Below, piece by piece: positions 37,081 to 48,581 of a stretch of DNA of 64,000 nucleotides. The notes beneath the pieces were generated by a model. That model had not been told where the DNA came from. It searched no databases and was given only the letters and a program-made list of their open reading frames with translations. Position numbers and translations under genes: made by a program. The DNA comes from Siphonodentalium dalli (Eukaryota > Mollusca > Scaphopoda > Gadilida > Siphonodentaliidae): assembly GCA_032622095.1 (NCBI GenBank), contig CP136068.1, positions 112,791,546-112,855,545 of the forward strand. Direction: 5' to 3'. Position 1 is the first letter of the stretch. Each line of letters starts with the position of its first letter.

Positions 37081-39802
37081 TTCAGCCAACATTACTGTCC
37101 CAAATGCATTGATAACACTTGGTGTGACGGAGTTACCTCAAACGGACATAGCTCATTCAAGCTTCCAAATATTGCCCACACAGTTTGAAATGAGGTATAT
37201 ATATATATGATAAATTGATAAAACACGAAATGTTGATATACCGGCTTCATACGCTCTGAAACAAAAAACTTGCCAATGTGACATCCATTTTTCATTTTTG
37301 TTCGCCCAGAAGTGAAAACAAACACTCTTCATTTATACCATGCATATCTGGAATATGCTAACACAGAACGTTCTTTTATGTTCCGTGTCGTGCACTGTCA
37401 TTTATGTCGTCTATTTGGGACCCAAAGACCGTGTTGACATGTAGTTGTATTTTTGTGACTTCGTTGCAACTTTCAGGGGCATATACTCCCCGTATATATA
37501 TAAATGTATGGTGCAAGTATTTATCGACATATTGCGATACTGGAAAAAAATCGAAAGTATTGGTTTATAATATATTCATGTATTATACTCACGAATATCT
37601 TGAATGTGATCGAACACCAATTTTATCCTAATTGTATTTGGGGGTATACATATTTCGCGACATATAGGCACAATAGTTCATAACTTCGATGTTAACCAAT
37701 TATGGCCATGCATGTGTGGCTTCTACTGATGACTATATTTCTATATTGCATATGATATCGGAAATCAGTCCGGTCCAAATTTTATTTCAGGAGTTATGAC
37801 TTCTAGAGTCTGTTTGGGCGTTGTTTCACAATTTGCACACTCGTAGATGGCATGCCTGAAACGGACATGGATCATTCCAGCTTCCAACTTTTGTCTACAT
37901 AATTTGGAAGTATGTATATATAAGACAGGTTGACAAATACACAAAATACTGATATCCCGGCTTCATATTTTTATTGAAAATAATTTCCATGACAGCTATA
38001 TCTCGAGCTGGTTCAAGTATTTCCACATATATAGGTTAAACAGAGACTTTTTATGTTTACGGCATCAGGAACAGCCCGCAGAATAATATTTCGAGTAGTG
38101 TATTGACCTATTTCGATACCGGGGAAAATTAAATTGCAAACATCATTAGGTTAATGTGCGGGACAAACGGCCATGTGACTTTAACTCGAAACCCAGTTCT
38201 GCCAAACCTGTACATCGAGAGTCATTACTCTTCTTGACTCGCACACAATGGGAACATTGAATATGCACAAAAAAACACAGCCAGACTCGACCCATCTTAT
38301 GACAAATTCCCCCTGTACTCGCATCGTTGCAAATTTAAAGGTGGACTACATGTATTAAAATTGTATTTTGGGGGATTTGGTCTGATGTAATAACAAGAAC
38401 TTTACCAATATACCAGCGTGAGTACAAGCGCATGTGTCATAATGCGGACCGTATATATATATATCGATATGTGGATTTAAGGGTAGCCATAACACTATAC
38501 GAAAAAAAATTACACCATGCAGACCGAGTTCATATTCGTATGCGGAAAGGATCCCGTCAATGGTATATAGCAAGCATATTGTGTCAAGTTTTAAAGATCA
38601 ATTGGAAACGAAGAAGTCCAAACTTAGACACAATTCAGTACATGCATGTTGCCGATCATTATATCTAAGTTGAACAATGAGGATAGCTTTACTGAACAAA
38701 ATCCAACAAAGCTCGTATTTGCATGTGTATAAGTTACCATAGTGGTAAATATATGTATACTAATGTTCAAAACAATTGACCAGTAATTGGTAGAGGCTTG
38801 GTACATATAACATTTTGGTACATATAACATTTAGGAAGAATGCCTCATATGGTGGTCAAGAAATACACACAAAGAACATCCAAATGTTCATCGCACACAT
38901 TTTACTATTTGTATTAAGTGATGTAAAACACTCCGGCATGGTGATAACATAGAAATGGAGAATAATCTATTCAATGTAGTATTATTTTTTACAAATAGAA
39001 TAGCAAACGTCACAGCACACACCGTCATTGGCTGCGGACACACGTACCACAGTTTCGATGGCATAGTAGGTGTGACAATTAATTATGGTGGAGTTTGGTG
39101 ACAATTGGCCAACATAATTTATATGGCATAGGAAGTCATGTCGCCCACCGCATATTCACACAGTGAGTCGACTGACCAATTAACCCATTGCGTTTCACCA
39201 AGGCTGATCTCTACTCATTACGTTTAGCCACATTGTATTCTCTACGATACATAAAAAATTCTTATATATTAATTAAATGCAGTGACTCTCGATGGCGAAA
39301 TTGTTTTCGTTAGTTTATCGCCTATAGATTCGTCCCGAATCGAGTAGTAAATATTTACAATTGAGCGTAGTTCTGACGATGTTTTCTATGGAGTGCTACG
39401 GCCAATTTGGTTCAAATGTTTGGCGATGTTAGTAGAATGTAATATTCCTTTAGTTGGCATAGCGCCTGCATACTAACTTATCAATTTCACACACCCGAAC
39501 AAGTACATAATATGTGTTTAATTGAGCCTTTGAATAGATCAACGCACCAAAGCCTCGTTTACCACGTTAGTGCCAGTGCTCAGTCATTGACCATTAAAAT
39601 TCAATTGAAATTGTCTGCTATAAACCCGATATACCATCAGATTACAAGATTTGCCCATATGACGTTGTATACAAATGGGAGACGAAAACACTTCCAAAGA
39701 TATACAATATTAATTGTTCCATATTCGCTGGTGAATATATATACATGTATAAATGGACATGGATCGCCCGAGCTTCCAAGTGTTGTTTACGCAATTTAGA
39801 TC
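37081..39802. other. Mosaic of degenerate dispersed repeats
   Basis: I recognise diverged pieces of the family seen at 32.8-33.1 kb: GGGACCCAAAGACCGTGTT near 37419, AATATACCGGCTTCATA-like blocks near 37235 and 37960, and CGATACCGGGGAAAAT near 38115. No gene is supported; frames near 38432-38668 lack recognisable motifs. Confidence 0.45.
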
Positions 39803-40477
39803 TCTCAATCAATCAAGTTTATTAGTACGTTACATGTACCATGTATGGTCAATTGTACATTAACATAGAATAACAGGACAAGAACATTGAATATGGAACA
39901 AAATAAGTAGCAACAAATTCATAATAATGTTATTCTATGTTAATGTACATTTGACTGATAGGGCAGTGTTCCTTTTTTGTTGTACTCGATTAACCAGTTC
40001 GTCACTAGCTTGATTGCCAAACACCTTCCTTTTTCAGTCCACAGTGGACGAAATATGCCAGTGCCTGTAGAGTTGTTGGGTCTGTGCTTGTTAATATTCT
40101 ATTGAATAACCTCTCGTTATGGGTGGTTAGGAGATCAGGTATTAGTTTCTCGTGAAATATGGCGCGCTCGTCGAACAGTGAGGTACAATGGAGGAGAAAG
40201 TGCTCCTCATTATCAATTTGGTTGCAGGTTTCACATATGCGATTATGCGGTCCGGTTCATCGAAATCGAAATAGCGTCCGCGCTCAATGCCCAGTGTGTG
40301 ACAACTAATTCTGAATTTCGTGAGGGATTTCCGTTGTTTGGGGGTGGAAATGATGTAAATATATTCTTCCAAAGAAGTGATTGTTTTGAACATTCTGTAT
40401 GTTCTAAGCGTGTTGCGTGGGGGATCACGTCTGTTGCTATTTCTGGGGAGTTTGCTGCGAGTATTATCGTTAAATAG
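39803..40477 (-). pseudogene. Jockey-like non-LTR retrotransposon, 3'-end relic
   Basis: Read on the minus strand, a protein fragment contains LRTYRMFKT, LTKFRISCHTLGIERGRY and, after one frameshift near 40245, RICETCNQIDNEEHFLLHC, SLFDERAIFHEKL and LQALAYFVHCGLKK, ending at a stop at 40005. The order (KFRIS..L.IE.GRY, a Cys-Cys-His-Cys knuckle, a final ALAYF) is that of the C-terminus of jockey-superfamily ORF2 proteins common in molluscs. The 3' side ends in a TTGATTGATTGA-type tail (near 39803-39818). The reverse transcriptase and endonuclease are absent, so it is a 5'-truncated, dead copy. Confidence 0.75.
39851..39952. repeat. Inverted repeat in the retroelement 3' UTR
   Basis: GTACATTAACATAGAATAAC (39855) pairs with GTTATTCTATGTTAATGTAC (39929), a perfect 20-bp stem with a loop of about 54 nt. 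It lies between the retroelement's stop codon and its TTGA tail. Confidence 0.8.
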
Positions 40478-40569
40478 TTATGTCTTTATTGATTTATCAA
40501 AGAAGTCGTTGATGTTGTGATGTGGTGACAGAGATGTGATTAACTGTTGACAAGAAGGAGTATAAAATA

Positions 40570-40905
40570 GGTTGACAAATACACGAAATGTTTATATATC
40601 AGCTTCTTATTCTCTGAAAAATACTTGGCATGGTCACAGCAGTTTTACCTCTATTGTCAACGTTTTGCATATGAGTAAAATAAACGTGCATATTGATGTT
40701 GTTTGTATTGGGACCCAAACACCGTGTTCAAAATTGATTTTTTGTTACTCCAGTGCGCCTTTCTGTGGCATAAAATGCCCGTAGAACAGTATTTCGAGTT
40801 TTTATCAACCTATATCGATACCGGCACAACATTCAAAAGCGAATATGATTACATGCATTTTTAAGCGCGAACTACCATATGGCTTTAATTAATGTTATAT
40901 AATAC
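40570..40905. repeat. Copy of the CGGTATCGAAATAGG dispersed repeat family
   Basis: GGGACCCAAACACCGTGTTC (40710) and ATCGATACCGGCAC (40812) match, in order and orientation, blocks at 42768-42890 and the reverse complement of 32830-32990. Confidence 0.6.
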
Positions 40906-41329
40906 CCTAGATAGAAACGTTTGATAATCTACGGGGGATATCGCCTGCGATTAACTTATTACCGGACACTCAATTATATAGCACTCTAGTCGGAATATTC
41001 GATAATGACATCACACCGCGGGTAATGAGATATATCCATCTCACTCATGAAAACGGCGCCGATTCACAGGTGCAACAACTTGATGATTTGGCACAGAGCG
41101 CAGCGGGGGTCAAATATGTATCTCCTATATTCTGCCGATTTCTAGGTTTAGCTTTGTATGTGTTATACAAACTACATTTATATATGTGTATTTCCTGTTT
41201 ATATGTTTATATGTTCATATGTTTAATTCACATATCATGTTTATGTAATGTACTATATGTGTTTTATATGTGCTCATGTGTTATGTGACAATGTGGTCAC
41301 GAATGACATATTATCATTAAAGACATAAA

Positions 41330-41680
41330 GACTCGGATGATGACACCACACAGTGGGGGGTGCCGTTTATCCATCGTTCGCAGGGAAACGACTTCGCTAC
41401 AACATACGGATACGTTAATGAATGGGTTCCAGATTCTTTCCGGCAATTACTATTTGGCATATTTCAACATACTAAGCGGACGGTACTTTGACCTTGACTT
41501 TTTTGATACACTGTATTTCTCTGTCAGACGAGCGCGCCCTATTTTACGAGAACATATCATGTTAAACATCCCCAATGAGATATTAAACAAATAATGACCA
41601 GGACAGACTCAAAAACTATACGTGCTCTGGCACACTTCGTCCACCGTGGATTGAAAACGAAAGGGCTTTGGGTAAATGCG
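41330..41680 (+). pseudogene. Probable second jockey-like ORF2 C-terminal relic
   Basis: In one frame the stretch near 41527 reads SLSDERALFYENIS, like SLFDERAIFHEKL of the 40-kb relic. About 90 bp later another frame gives IRALAHFVHRGLKTKGLW, like LQALAYFVHCGLKKEGVW. Stops and frameshifts separate the blocks. Upstream homology is too decayed to call. Confidence 0.45.
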
Positions 41681-41999
41681 CCGAGATATTATTAATGTCG
41701 AGTGAAAATAAGTGTCAAGTAGATAATTCAATATAAACATATAACAGTGCAAAATAAGTGCCAAGATTGGTACAGCACATACAACGTACAATCGTGTCAC
41801 GCAGATACAGCACTATATATATATACACATAATTGCAAAATATGTGTCAAGAAGGTAAGTAATATAAACATAATATGTCCTAAATACACATATGATAATA
41901 CATCGTCGTACATCGTCGCTCACTCGAGCTTCAGAACTTTGTCTGCGTAATTTGGAATGAGGTACACGATATATTGACAAATAAAACGAACCATTGATA

Positions 42000-42960
42000 T
42001 ACCGGCTTCATATGCTTGCTCAGAAAAATAATATCCATGGTCACAGCCATTTGATAAACGTTTTCATTTTAATAAACGCTCTTTCTTATGAACAAACACC
42101 GCGTGTTAAACGTTAAATTTTGTATGAATTAAATGGTTCTTCCTGACACATATAATGCCCACAGAAAGGTTGTTCGTGTAAGTACAAACCAGTTCGTTAT
42201 CGGTAACAATTAAAAAGTGATTATTTATTAGATGTATTTATGAGTACAAACCGCCATGTGTCTTGAGATAACAAAATATATGTATATTTTATTTAAAACA
42301 CTTTTTTTTTTTTTAAATTGAGCTCTGCTTCATTCACTTATTATTTATTTTATAATTTGTTAATTAAATCTAACACCGTGATAACATCCGATAGGGTACC
42401 CCGAGTCACCACACCAAATGTAATTGAAATCGGTATAGGGAGAAAATCCGGGCAGATAGACAGATAGATAGACAAACTTTCACATTGAAGTTATACTCTT
42501 ATATATATCTAGACCAAGAGAGATTCATTAAAATGTGTATATTATGTATTTAGTCTGGCCATCGTTTTTATGGTGTGTTGATATACCAGCTTCGTGATCT
42601 ATGGCAATATATGCCATGGCTACAGCAGTTTTACAGCTATGTTCTACTTTTCACATACATAAAAGTGAATAAAACACGCTCTTCATGTCTACGATATCTA
42701 GAATAGACTAATACTGAACGCTTTTTTCTAAACCACCTCGTGGAATTTTCTGTTTTTGTTTGGGACCCAAACACCGTGTTTAAAGTTGTATTTTACATTA
42801 CATCAAAATGTCTTTTTTTGGGAACACAGCATGCTCATTTGACGGCAGAGTATACATGTATGTATCGACCTATTTCGGTACCGGTAAAATTTCGAAAATG
42901 AACATTATTAGCTGTATTTTGAATCACAAACCGCCATTTGCCGTTAAGTAACATCACTTA
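42000..42960. repeat. Cluster of decayed dispersed repeats
   Basis: AACGCTCTTT (42075), GGGACCCAAACACCGTGTTT (42763) and TTTCGGTACCGGTAAAAT (42874) correspond to the repeat family of 32.8-33.1 kb in reverse orientation. A segment near 42395-42480 (GAGTCACCACACCAAATG...) matches the reverse complement of 63235-63290 and is a separate family. Confidence 0.55.
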
Positions 42961-43529
42961 TCTAATCAAAGCACGTACCAAATTGTCATATGCTGACCTA
43001 ACAGAACTGACAAATTACTTTGAATTACGATTGGGGCCGCCATGTGGCTTTGATGCCATGATATCACGCGCCCACACCGAATATATAATTTGATTTGGGG
43101 TAATTGATTTGATGTTACACAACCAAGAGCCGTTCGTTGGTTATGGATACGTCCATTTTAAAGTTTGTTACAAAACTCACGCTGATGTTCAACTCCGATA
43201 CACGGAATATCTTAGACACATTTTATTGCTGTATACACACGAGTACATATACCAATTTTGGATGTCGACCGCACTTACGCTATGCGGATATTGTTTGTCC
43301 CTGGTACATTGTGCCTGCTTTTAGTCAAAGAAAGGTAAACTTATTGGACATGTAAACTTATTGGTTGCTTATCGGTACTTGTCCCCATTATTGAAATCTA
43401 AGTTGGTCGATTTATGGTCGCTGGTCGGGATCTGGTTTCACGCCTTTATCTGAATTTAAGGAGGAGTAAATTTATAATCTGCTCTAACGTTTTGTAGTTT
43501 GCAGGGTCCCCGCTGGACCAAAATTTACT

Positions 43530-44360
43530 TTGCCATATAATTCGCCAAATTAAATTTTTGTTTGCCAAATTATTTCAAAATTTGCCAAATACTATCCTTG
43601 GAAGTATCATTTTCTGCAACTTTGAGTCTTATGTTCTGACACTCGCGGTTTGAACAACTTTTGATATCGATAGAAAAGCGAGTAGTTAATAATTATATTC
43701 GCATCTCTACTTTATCACCACATAATACACAGATAATCAAACAATAAACACGATAGAAGGGTTGCCTTATCAGAAGGGCGCATCACAAGAGGATTTGCTA
43801 TGTTTGTGTGTTTGTTAGGGTTTATCGTCGTTCTAGCCGCTAGGCCACACACGACGTTGTCAATTTACGGGTGGAGGAAAGACCACGCAGAGGCTTAATT
43901 TCACCGGGAAATCGTTCCACTGCGTGTAGAAACCACCGACCCCGGAAAGCAACTGACAAACTTGCCCAGGTACACGATTCCGGTCACCCTCTATAGGGCG
44001 GGGTTAGAACCAGCTTCGTCGGCGCTGGACGGTCTCTGACATCGTAAATAACCTGGAACTCTACCGACTGGACCACCGGGGCCCCGGTTTGCTATGTAAA
44101 CACCTCCACACTAAATCCCACCACCGATCGATATTAATGCTATCAGCTTAACTTCATCTTAATAGAGGTGTTCACTTTTCGTAAACCATATACAACACCA
44201 CTAATATAATTATATTGTAAGTTTCCTGAAATGAATGGTGTTTATTGACCAATATTGTTTTCAATTTTTCTAGAGGAATTAAAAAGTTATTTGCCAAATG
44301 AAATTATTTTTTGCCAAATTTGAATTATTTTTGCCATTAGCAAATTTGGCAAGTGGCAGC
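43530..44360. repeat. TTTGCCAAAT-rich element split by a SINE
   Basis: TTTGCCAAAT-like motifs recur at about 43558-43590 and again at 44290-44350 (at least six copies in total). The SINE at 43804-44087 separates the two clusters. Origin unknown. Confidence 0.5.
43804..44087 (-). mobile_element. tRNA-derived SINE (284 bp, 10-bp TSD)
   Basis: On the minus strand the element starts CCGGGGCCCCGG. It carries a Box A-like TGGTCCAGTCGGTAGAG (44076-44060) and a Box B-like GGTTCTAACCC (44011-44001), spaced as in RNA polymerase III promoters of tRNA-derived SINEs. TTTGCTATGT occurs immediately on both sides (43794-43803 and 44088-44097), a perfect 10-bp target-site duplication as made by LINE-mediated retroposition. 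The body includes TTTCCTCCACCCGTAAA. The tail is short and A/C-rich (AAACACACAA). It is not a functional tRNA gene, because no cloverleaf with acceptor pairing is evident. Confidence 0.85.
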
Positions 44361-44737
44361 GCGAACACTAGTTCAGTATGGCATGCGTTAATAAAGTTCA
44401 AGAATATATGTTTTTGAATGTTTCAACCAGACACTGGCCTTGCAGATTAATCAAACATCGCGAAAATCATAAGGGTACTTGTTCGTGTAAGGGATAACAG
44501 CACCATATATTCCGTGTGGTTATTTCTACGCACTATATAAGTTATCGATGGATGTGGTCGACAAGAATAAATATGGTAATATGACCATGCGTTAGCGTAA
44601 TTAAATAACAAAGCTAAACCACTCACATTGGGGTAACTAGCTTTTGTTTTTTAAATCAACATTGGTTTATATATTACCTGGTATTCCCGCCAAATAGGGA
44701 CGTACCAAATGGATCCAACCGTGGGTGAGACCATACA
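44098..44737. other. AT-rich non-coding stretch
   Basis: Beyond the TTTGCCAAAT cluster already listed, nothing recognisable. Confidence 0.4.
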
Positions 44738-44838
44738 ATTTCCAACTACACAGGATTTGGTCTAATAACATTTCCAAATATATAGGATTTTTGTCTAATC
44801 AAATGTCCAACTATATAGCATTTGGTTTTGAGTAATGC
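44738..44838. repeat. Three degenerate copies of a 33-34 bp tandem unit
   Basis: ATTTCCAACTACACAGGATT, ATTTCCAAATATATAGGATT and ATGTCCAACTATATAGCATT follow each other, each trailed by TGGTCTAAT-like sequence. Confidence 0.65.
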
Positions 44839-45730
44839 AATATTTCAATATTGGCTTAATATAATTTGGGTTTCCATACATTCTGTTTAAGAGCATGGAC
44901 TGTGTAAATAAAGACACAAATGACAATCATGACATAGCATTGATCCATATGTTATGTCTCGAGTATACTGCGTCAGTCTGCGTGCAGTACATGCACATTA
45001 TACATGCTATTAATCAGAACATGGCTGATGAGCGAATACGAGTTACACGTATTCAAATTCCAAGAAGTAGCAATATATGATATTAACAATTATGCATGCT
45101 GAATGTTATATCGTTAAATCTGTTATCAGAAAGATATGGAGGTTTGGCATTACTAATAGACTAGTGACCATGACGCAATGTTCGGTAAAACATACAAGTC
45201 TGAACTTGAAGTCGGAAAATTGAAACACTTAGATCATTCGATTCACTTGTTACTTTTAATTTCCAACTATTGAAATTTGAGTCATGAAATTTCTAACTAT
45301 GAAAATTATGGTCCTCGTTCGGATTGTGACAACCCACACCCTGTCGGTACGTGCCTAAGACCAAATCGGATTCACATAACCTATATTGATTATCAATAAT
45401 TACACTTCGTCCACAACGGTTCATCGAAAGAATGGATCCCAATTATAATTTAGATTATAAATTAGACCAAACGTATTTCCGAGTAGTCTTTATTGTCTGC
45501 TACACGTAGTATAAACTACCAACACCAAAGTGAAAATAATTATACCATGCATGCCGAGTGGGATGTGAACTTTTTTACGGAATTTAACCAATATATTTCT
45601 TGACGCTTGGTGAGCGATGCGACTGATATACTATATATGGAGAAGACATGTCAATTCCATAATGTTCATTACATTCGTATGATTTCAACGAATATTGATG
45701 AACAACGTCATGGTGTAACTTTTCCGGGTG
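44839..45730. other. AT-rich non-coding stretch
   Basis: No gene recognised; frames here are short and have no recognisable motifs. Confidence 0.4.
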
Positions 45731-45734
45731 CAGG

Positions 45735-45860
45735 AAATGTCGGCACATGGACGTTTCGGCACCTAGTTTTCAGGATGTTTCGGCACCTGGGGTTTCGGCA
45801 ATTGTTATTTCGGACCAAGCATTTGGATGTTTCGGAACGTCATCGAAGACGATTCGGCAC
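45735..45860. repeat. Degenerate GTTTCGGCACCT minisatellite
   Basis: TTTCGG occurs repeatedly, with GTTTCGGCACCT-type units at short variable spacing. The plus-strand frame through it is an artefact of the repeat. Confidence 0.55.
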
Positions 45861-45864
45861 ATGA

Positions 45865-47750
45865 TTTAATTACTATATTTAATATGATTAGTATGAAGTT
45901 GAGCATTTCGCAATGTTTTCTCGCATTGTGTTTTGAAAAATGGGGCTAATTTCACTACATTTGGCTTTTACATATGGCTCAAGATAATTTGTTCTTAGTA
46001 CCCAGATTGTTTACAAAATAAACGATATAGGTACAATTGATACATTTGTTATTGCAATAATGATTTATAAGACTATAATCCGAATACTTGTGTTTGCCAC
46101 GTGTATACTATATCAATACAGTCGATATTTATAGCTGGTATAAAAGTTTAATCCAGCTGTGTATTTAACGGCCTGTTGTATCATCAGATGTCAGAACATA
46201 GTGAACAAACTCGATTACACATACATACATTGAGAGACACCCGTTAACAGTCACTTTAAGCCCATTTGACCCGTCTTGATAAATCAATTAACGCGAACTG
46301 ACATGCGTAATTATTAGTCATTAACGACGAAGAACCATCAACGCATGACCGAATCGATTCGCGGTGGAAATTAAGGAACACACCCCAGTCAAGTTGTCCT
46401 GCTAATGTGATATGGTGCTGATGGATAATGATTAACTGCTATGCGATGTTACGGCAAACTGATGCTGTTACGAAAAGATACCGTTAATCAGTTTTAAAGT
46501 TGTCATTATTGCGGTGTTCGGATAATCTGAACATATGCAAGAAACGCTATAATGTGTATGAAACATTCAGAAGCACAATACAAATAAGTTAATACTGTTT
46601 GTATTAGCTGTTGCAAATCGACTATCAACAATTTAGCTATTAATGTTATTTAGCAAATACCAGCGCAGCCATTACTAGTTTAAAAAAAAATAAAATATAT
46701 ATACGTTATTGAATGTTTCATACATACACTGTAATTAATAAAATCCCTCGGCTTAGCCAAACACCGCGAAAATGACACTTAAAAGAACAAAAACAGTACT
46801 TTTTCGTAACGACGTCAGTTTGTCCTACCAACAGCATAACAATTTCACAAGACCTACTAACGTCATAGCAGAATAGACGGATAGGACCAGTGGAACACAG
46901 TTACTAGCCGCGCAGTCACTGCATACCTGTTTCATGATATATGTTGATTAATTGGACACAGAAAGTACATAATTATAGTTTATTATACAGACTTGACATG
47001 ACTATGAAGGATTTATTTAATTTTGGCAGCATATTTTATTTCCCAGGATAAGATAGTACAAAGGCGATGGCACACTATGCCAATATCTCATTTTAAATCA
47101 CACATCGCATCGCATCAAAGGCAATTATTCAGATACAAGAAAGAGACCAAAATCATGCACTATGTTACACCGCACTGAAGGTTGATGGTTAATAAATATC
47201 AATTTTATATATGACAAAACACTCTTTATTGATAACTCTTTTTGTTGTGCTAACACTACTAGTAACAGATATAATAAGATATACTGCAACTGATAAGAGA
47301 AGCCTGGTTGCCTTATAGACCCTGATTGCCTTGAATTGGATTATAGTCATATCAGACACGTGCATGTATACAGAGTGATGATCAAGTCGGAAGAATTAAA
47401 AAATTCTAATGAATTCCAATTCCAGTCACTTCCGTGTCTCTTCAAGTGTACCATGCATGTGCATATACATATCGTATTTTATAGTTGGTATATAACCAAT
47501 CACGCTAAGTGCCTTGTTGTATCCTCTGGTGTAAGAACGTATCCTCTGATGTAAGAAAGTAGCGACCTATACCTCGATGCAAACGTATACGTATACAACT
47601 AAGAGCTCATTCAATCAATGTATCACATTATTATAATCAGTAAATTTGAAAAATGATCAAGGAAATATGGGTTGATACAAACATCGGACTTGGCACTGAA
47701 AGGGTTAAAGCTACATTTAGTTTCGATAATTCAATCAAATCGAACGCGCG
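45865..47750. other. AT-rich stretch with decayed inverted and direct repeats
   Basis: GCAAACTGATGCTGTTACGA near 46452 has an inverted partner near 46800-46830 (TCGTAACGACGTCAGTTTGT), and the outer side begins with the GTCCTGCTAATGTG motif at 46392. A block near 46165 (CTGTTGTATCATCAGATGTC) resembles 47512-47530. GTATCCTCTGxTGTAAGAA is repeated twice near 47518-47557. No gene recognised. Confidence 0.45.
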
Positions 47751-47754
47751 GACG

Positions 47755-47895
47755 TAATTAGTAGAAGCAACGGACGACGAACGAAGGTCCGAAGACCGCT
47801 CCGCGGATCGGCGCGATGATAATCAGCGATAGGCGCCGCGCGCCTTCGCTCGAGGCGCGGTGCACCTACTGAGAGGCGGTCCGCGCCTAGCTGGC
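47755..47895. other. CpG-rich island in AT-rich surroundings
   Basis: The sequence abruptly becomes rich in CG dinucleotides (GGCGCCGCGCGCCTTCGCTC and neighbours). No tRNA or protein frame fits. It lies immediately beside the hairpin at 47915. Confidence 0.5.
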
Positions 47896-47914
47896 TACCA
47901 TATATACGAGTAGA

Positions 47915-48060
47915 GGATCTCTAATGAGTCGCAATTCCATATGAAATTTATTAACCGAGTGCACTAAATTCGATTCGATCCGAGCTTTAGCGAGGATCGA
48001 ATCGAATTTAGTGCAAGAGGTTAATAAATTTCATATAGAATTGCGACGAATTTGAGATCC
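47915..48060. repeat. 146-bp near-perfect hairpin
   Basis: Arms 47915-47981 and 47994-48060 (67 nt each) are complementary with 7 mismatches and no gaps. The loop is 12 nt (GAGCTTTAGCGA). Both outer ends read GGATCTC. It could be a MITE or the source of a hairpin RNA. Confidence 0.9.
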
Positions 48061-48386
48061 TTTTTATCACATAATCGTATTTTAAAGAGGAAAAATGATA
48101 CCAAAACGGCAGGGGTTAAAACAATAATACTGATTTCCTTATCACAACTAAAGAAGTACAGACACCTTCGAGCAAAAATATAGTTCCATTTTAAATGTGT
48201 CTTTTCATGTTGACAAAAGTGTTCAACTACCCTTATCACCCATGCGTTTATCATAGTCGACCCAAATTAACTACAACACAACTTTAATATCCCAATTAAA
48301 TTGTAATTAACACAACAATAACATTGATAAGTTCATAAACTGTGTCATCCCCGTCGGTGCCCCTGGCGGGAAGTGGAGTCATGACG

Positions 48387-48581
48387 TCACTGGCTATTCT
48401 CAGAATCGCTGTCAATCACACGAATTCTCCTTCGTTTTGGTTCAGTTGCACTTTTATCTTGGTTATAGATGTTGACGTTTATGGTTCCTCCGGATATGGC
48501 ACCTCCAAAAACTGTTATAGATTTGCTGTACAGCTGTGCATTTAGTTGTTTTGATAGTCCCACCGATTCGGGAACGACCAA
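48387..48581 (-). pseudogene. In-frame C-terminal tail beyond a TAA of the recombinase gene
   Basis: The minus-strand frame of the recombinase continues without interruption for 64 codons after the TAA at 48582-48584, to a TGA. It encodes GGAISGGTINVNIYNQ, a basic cluster PKRRRIRV (possible nuclear localisation signal) and an acidic end DSDSENSQ. Such a Gly-rich then basic then acidic tail resembles what I recall of C-termini of DUF3504-type animal proteins. I therefore read it as the original end of the protein, separated by a premature stop, a read-through codon or a sequence error. It has no ATG start of its own at the boundary. Confidence 0.55.

Noticed and set aside
45607-45864. 85-codon plus-strand frame near 45.7 kb
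   Set aside because: Begins at TTG and most of it is the GTTTCGG minisatellite.
47755-47895. tRNA or rRNA gene in the CpG-rich patch
   Set aside because: No Box A/Box B pair, no cloverleaf pairing and no recognisable rRNA segment.
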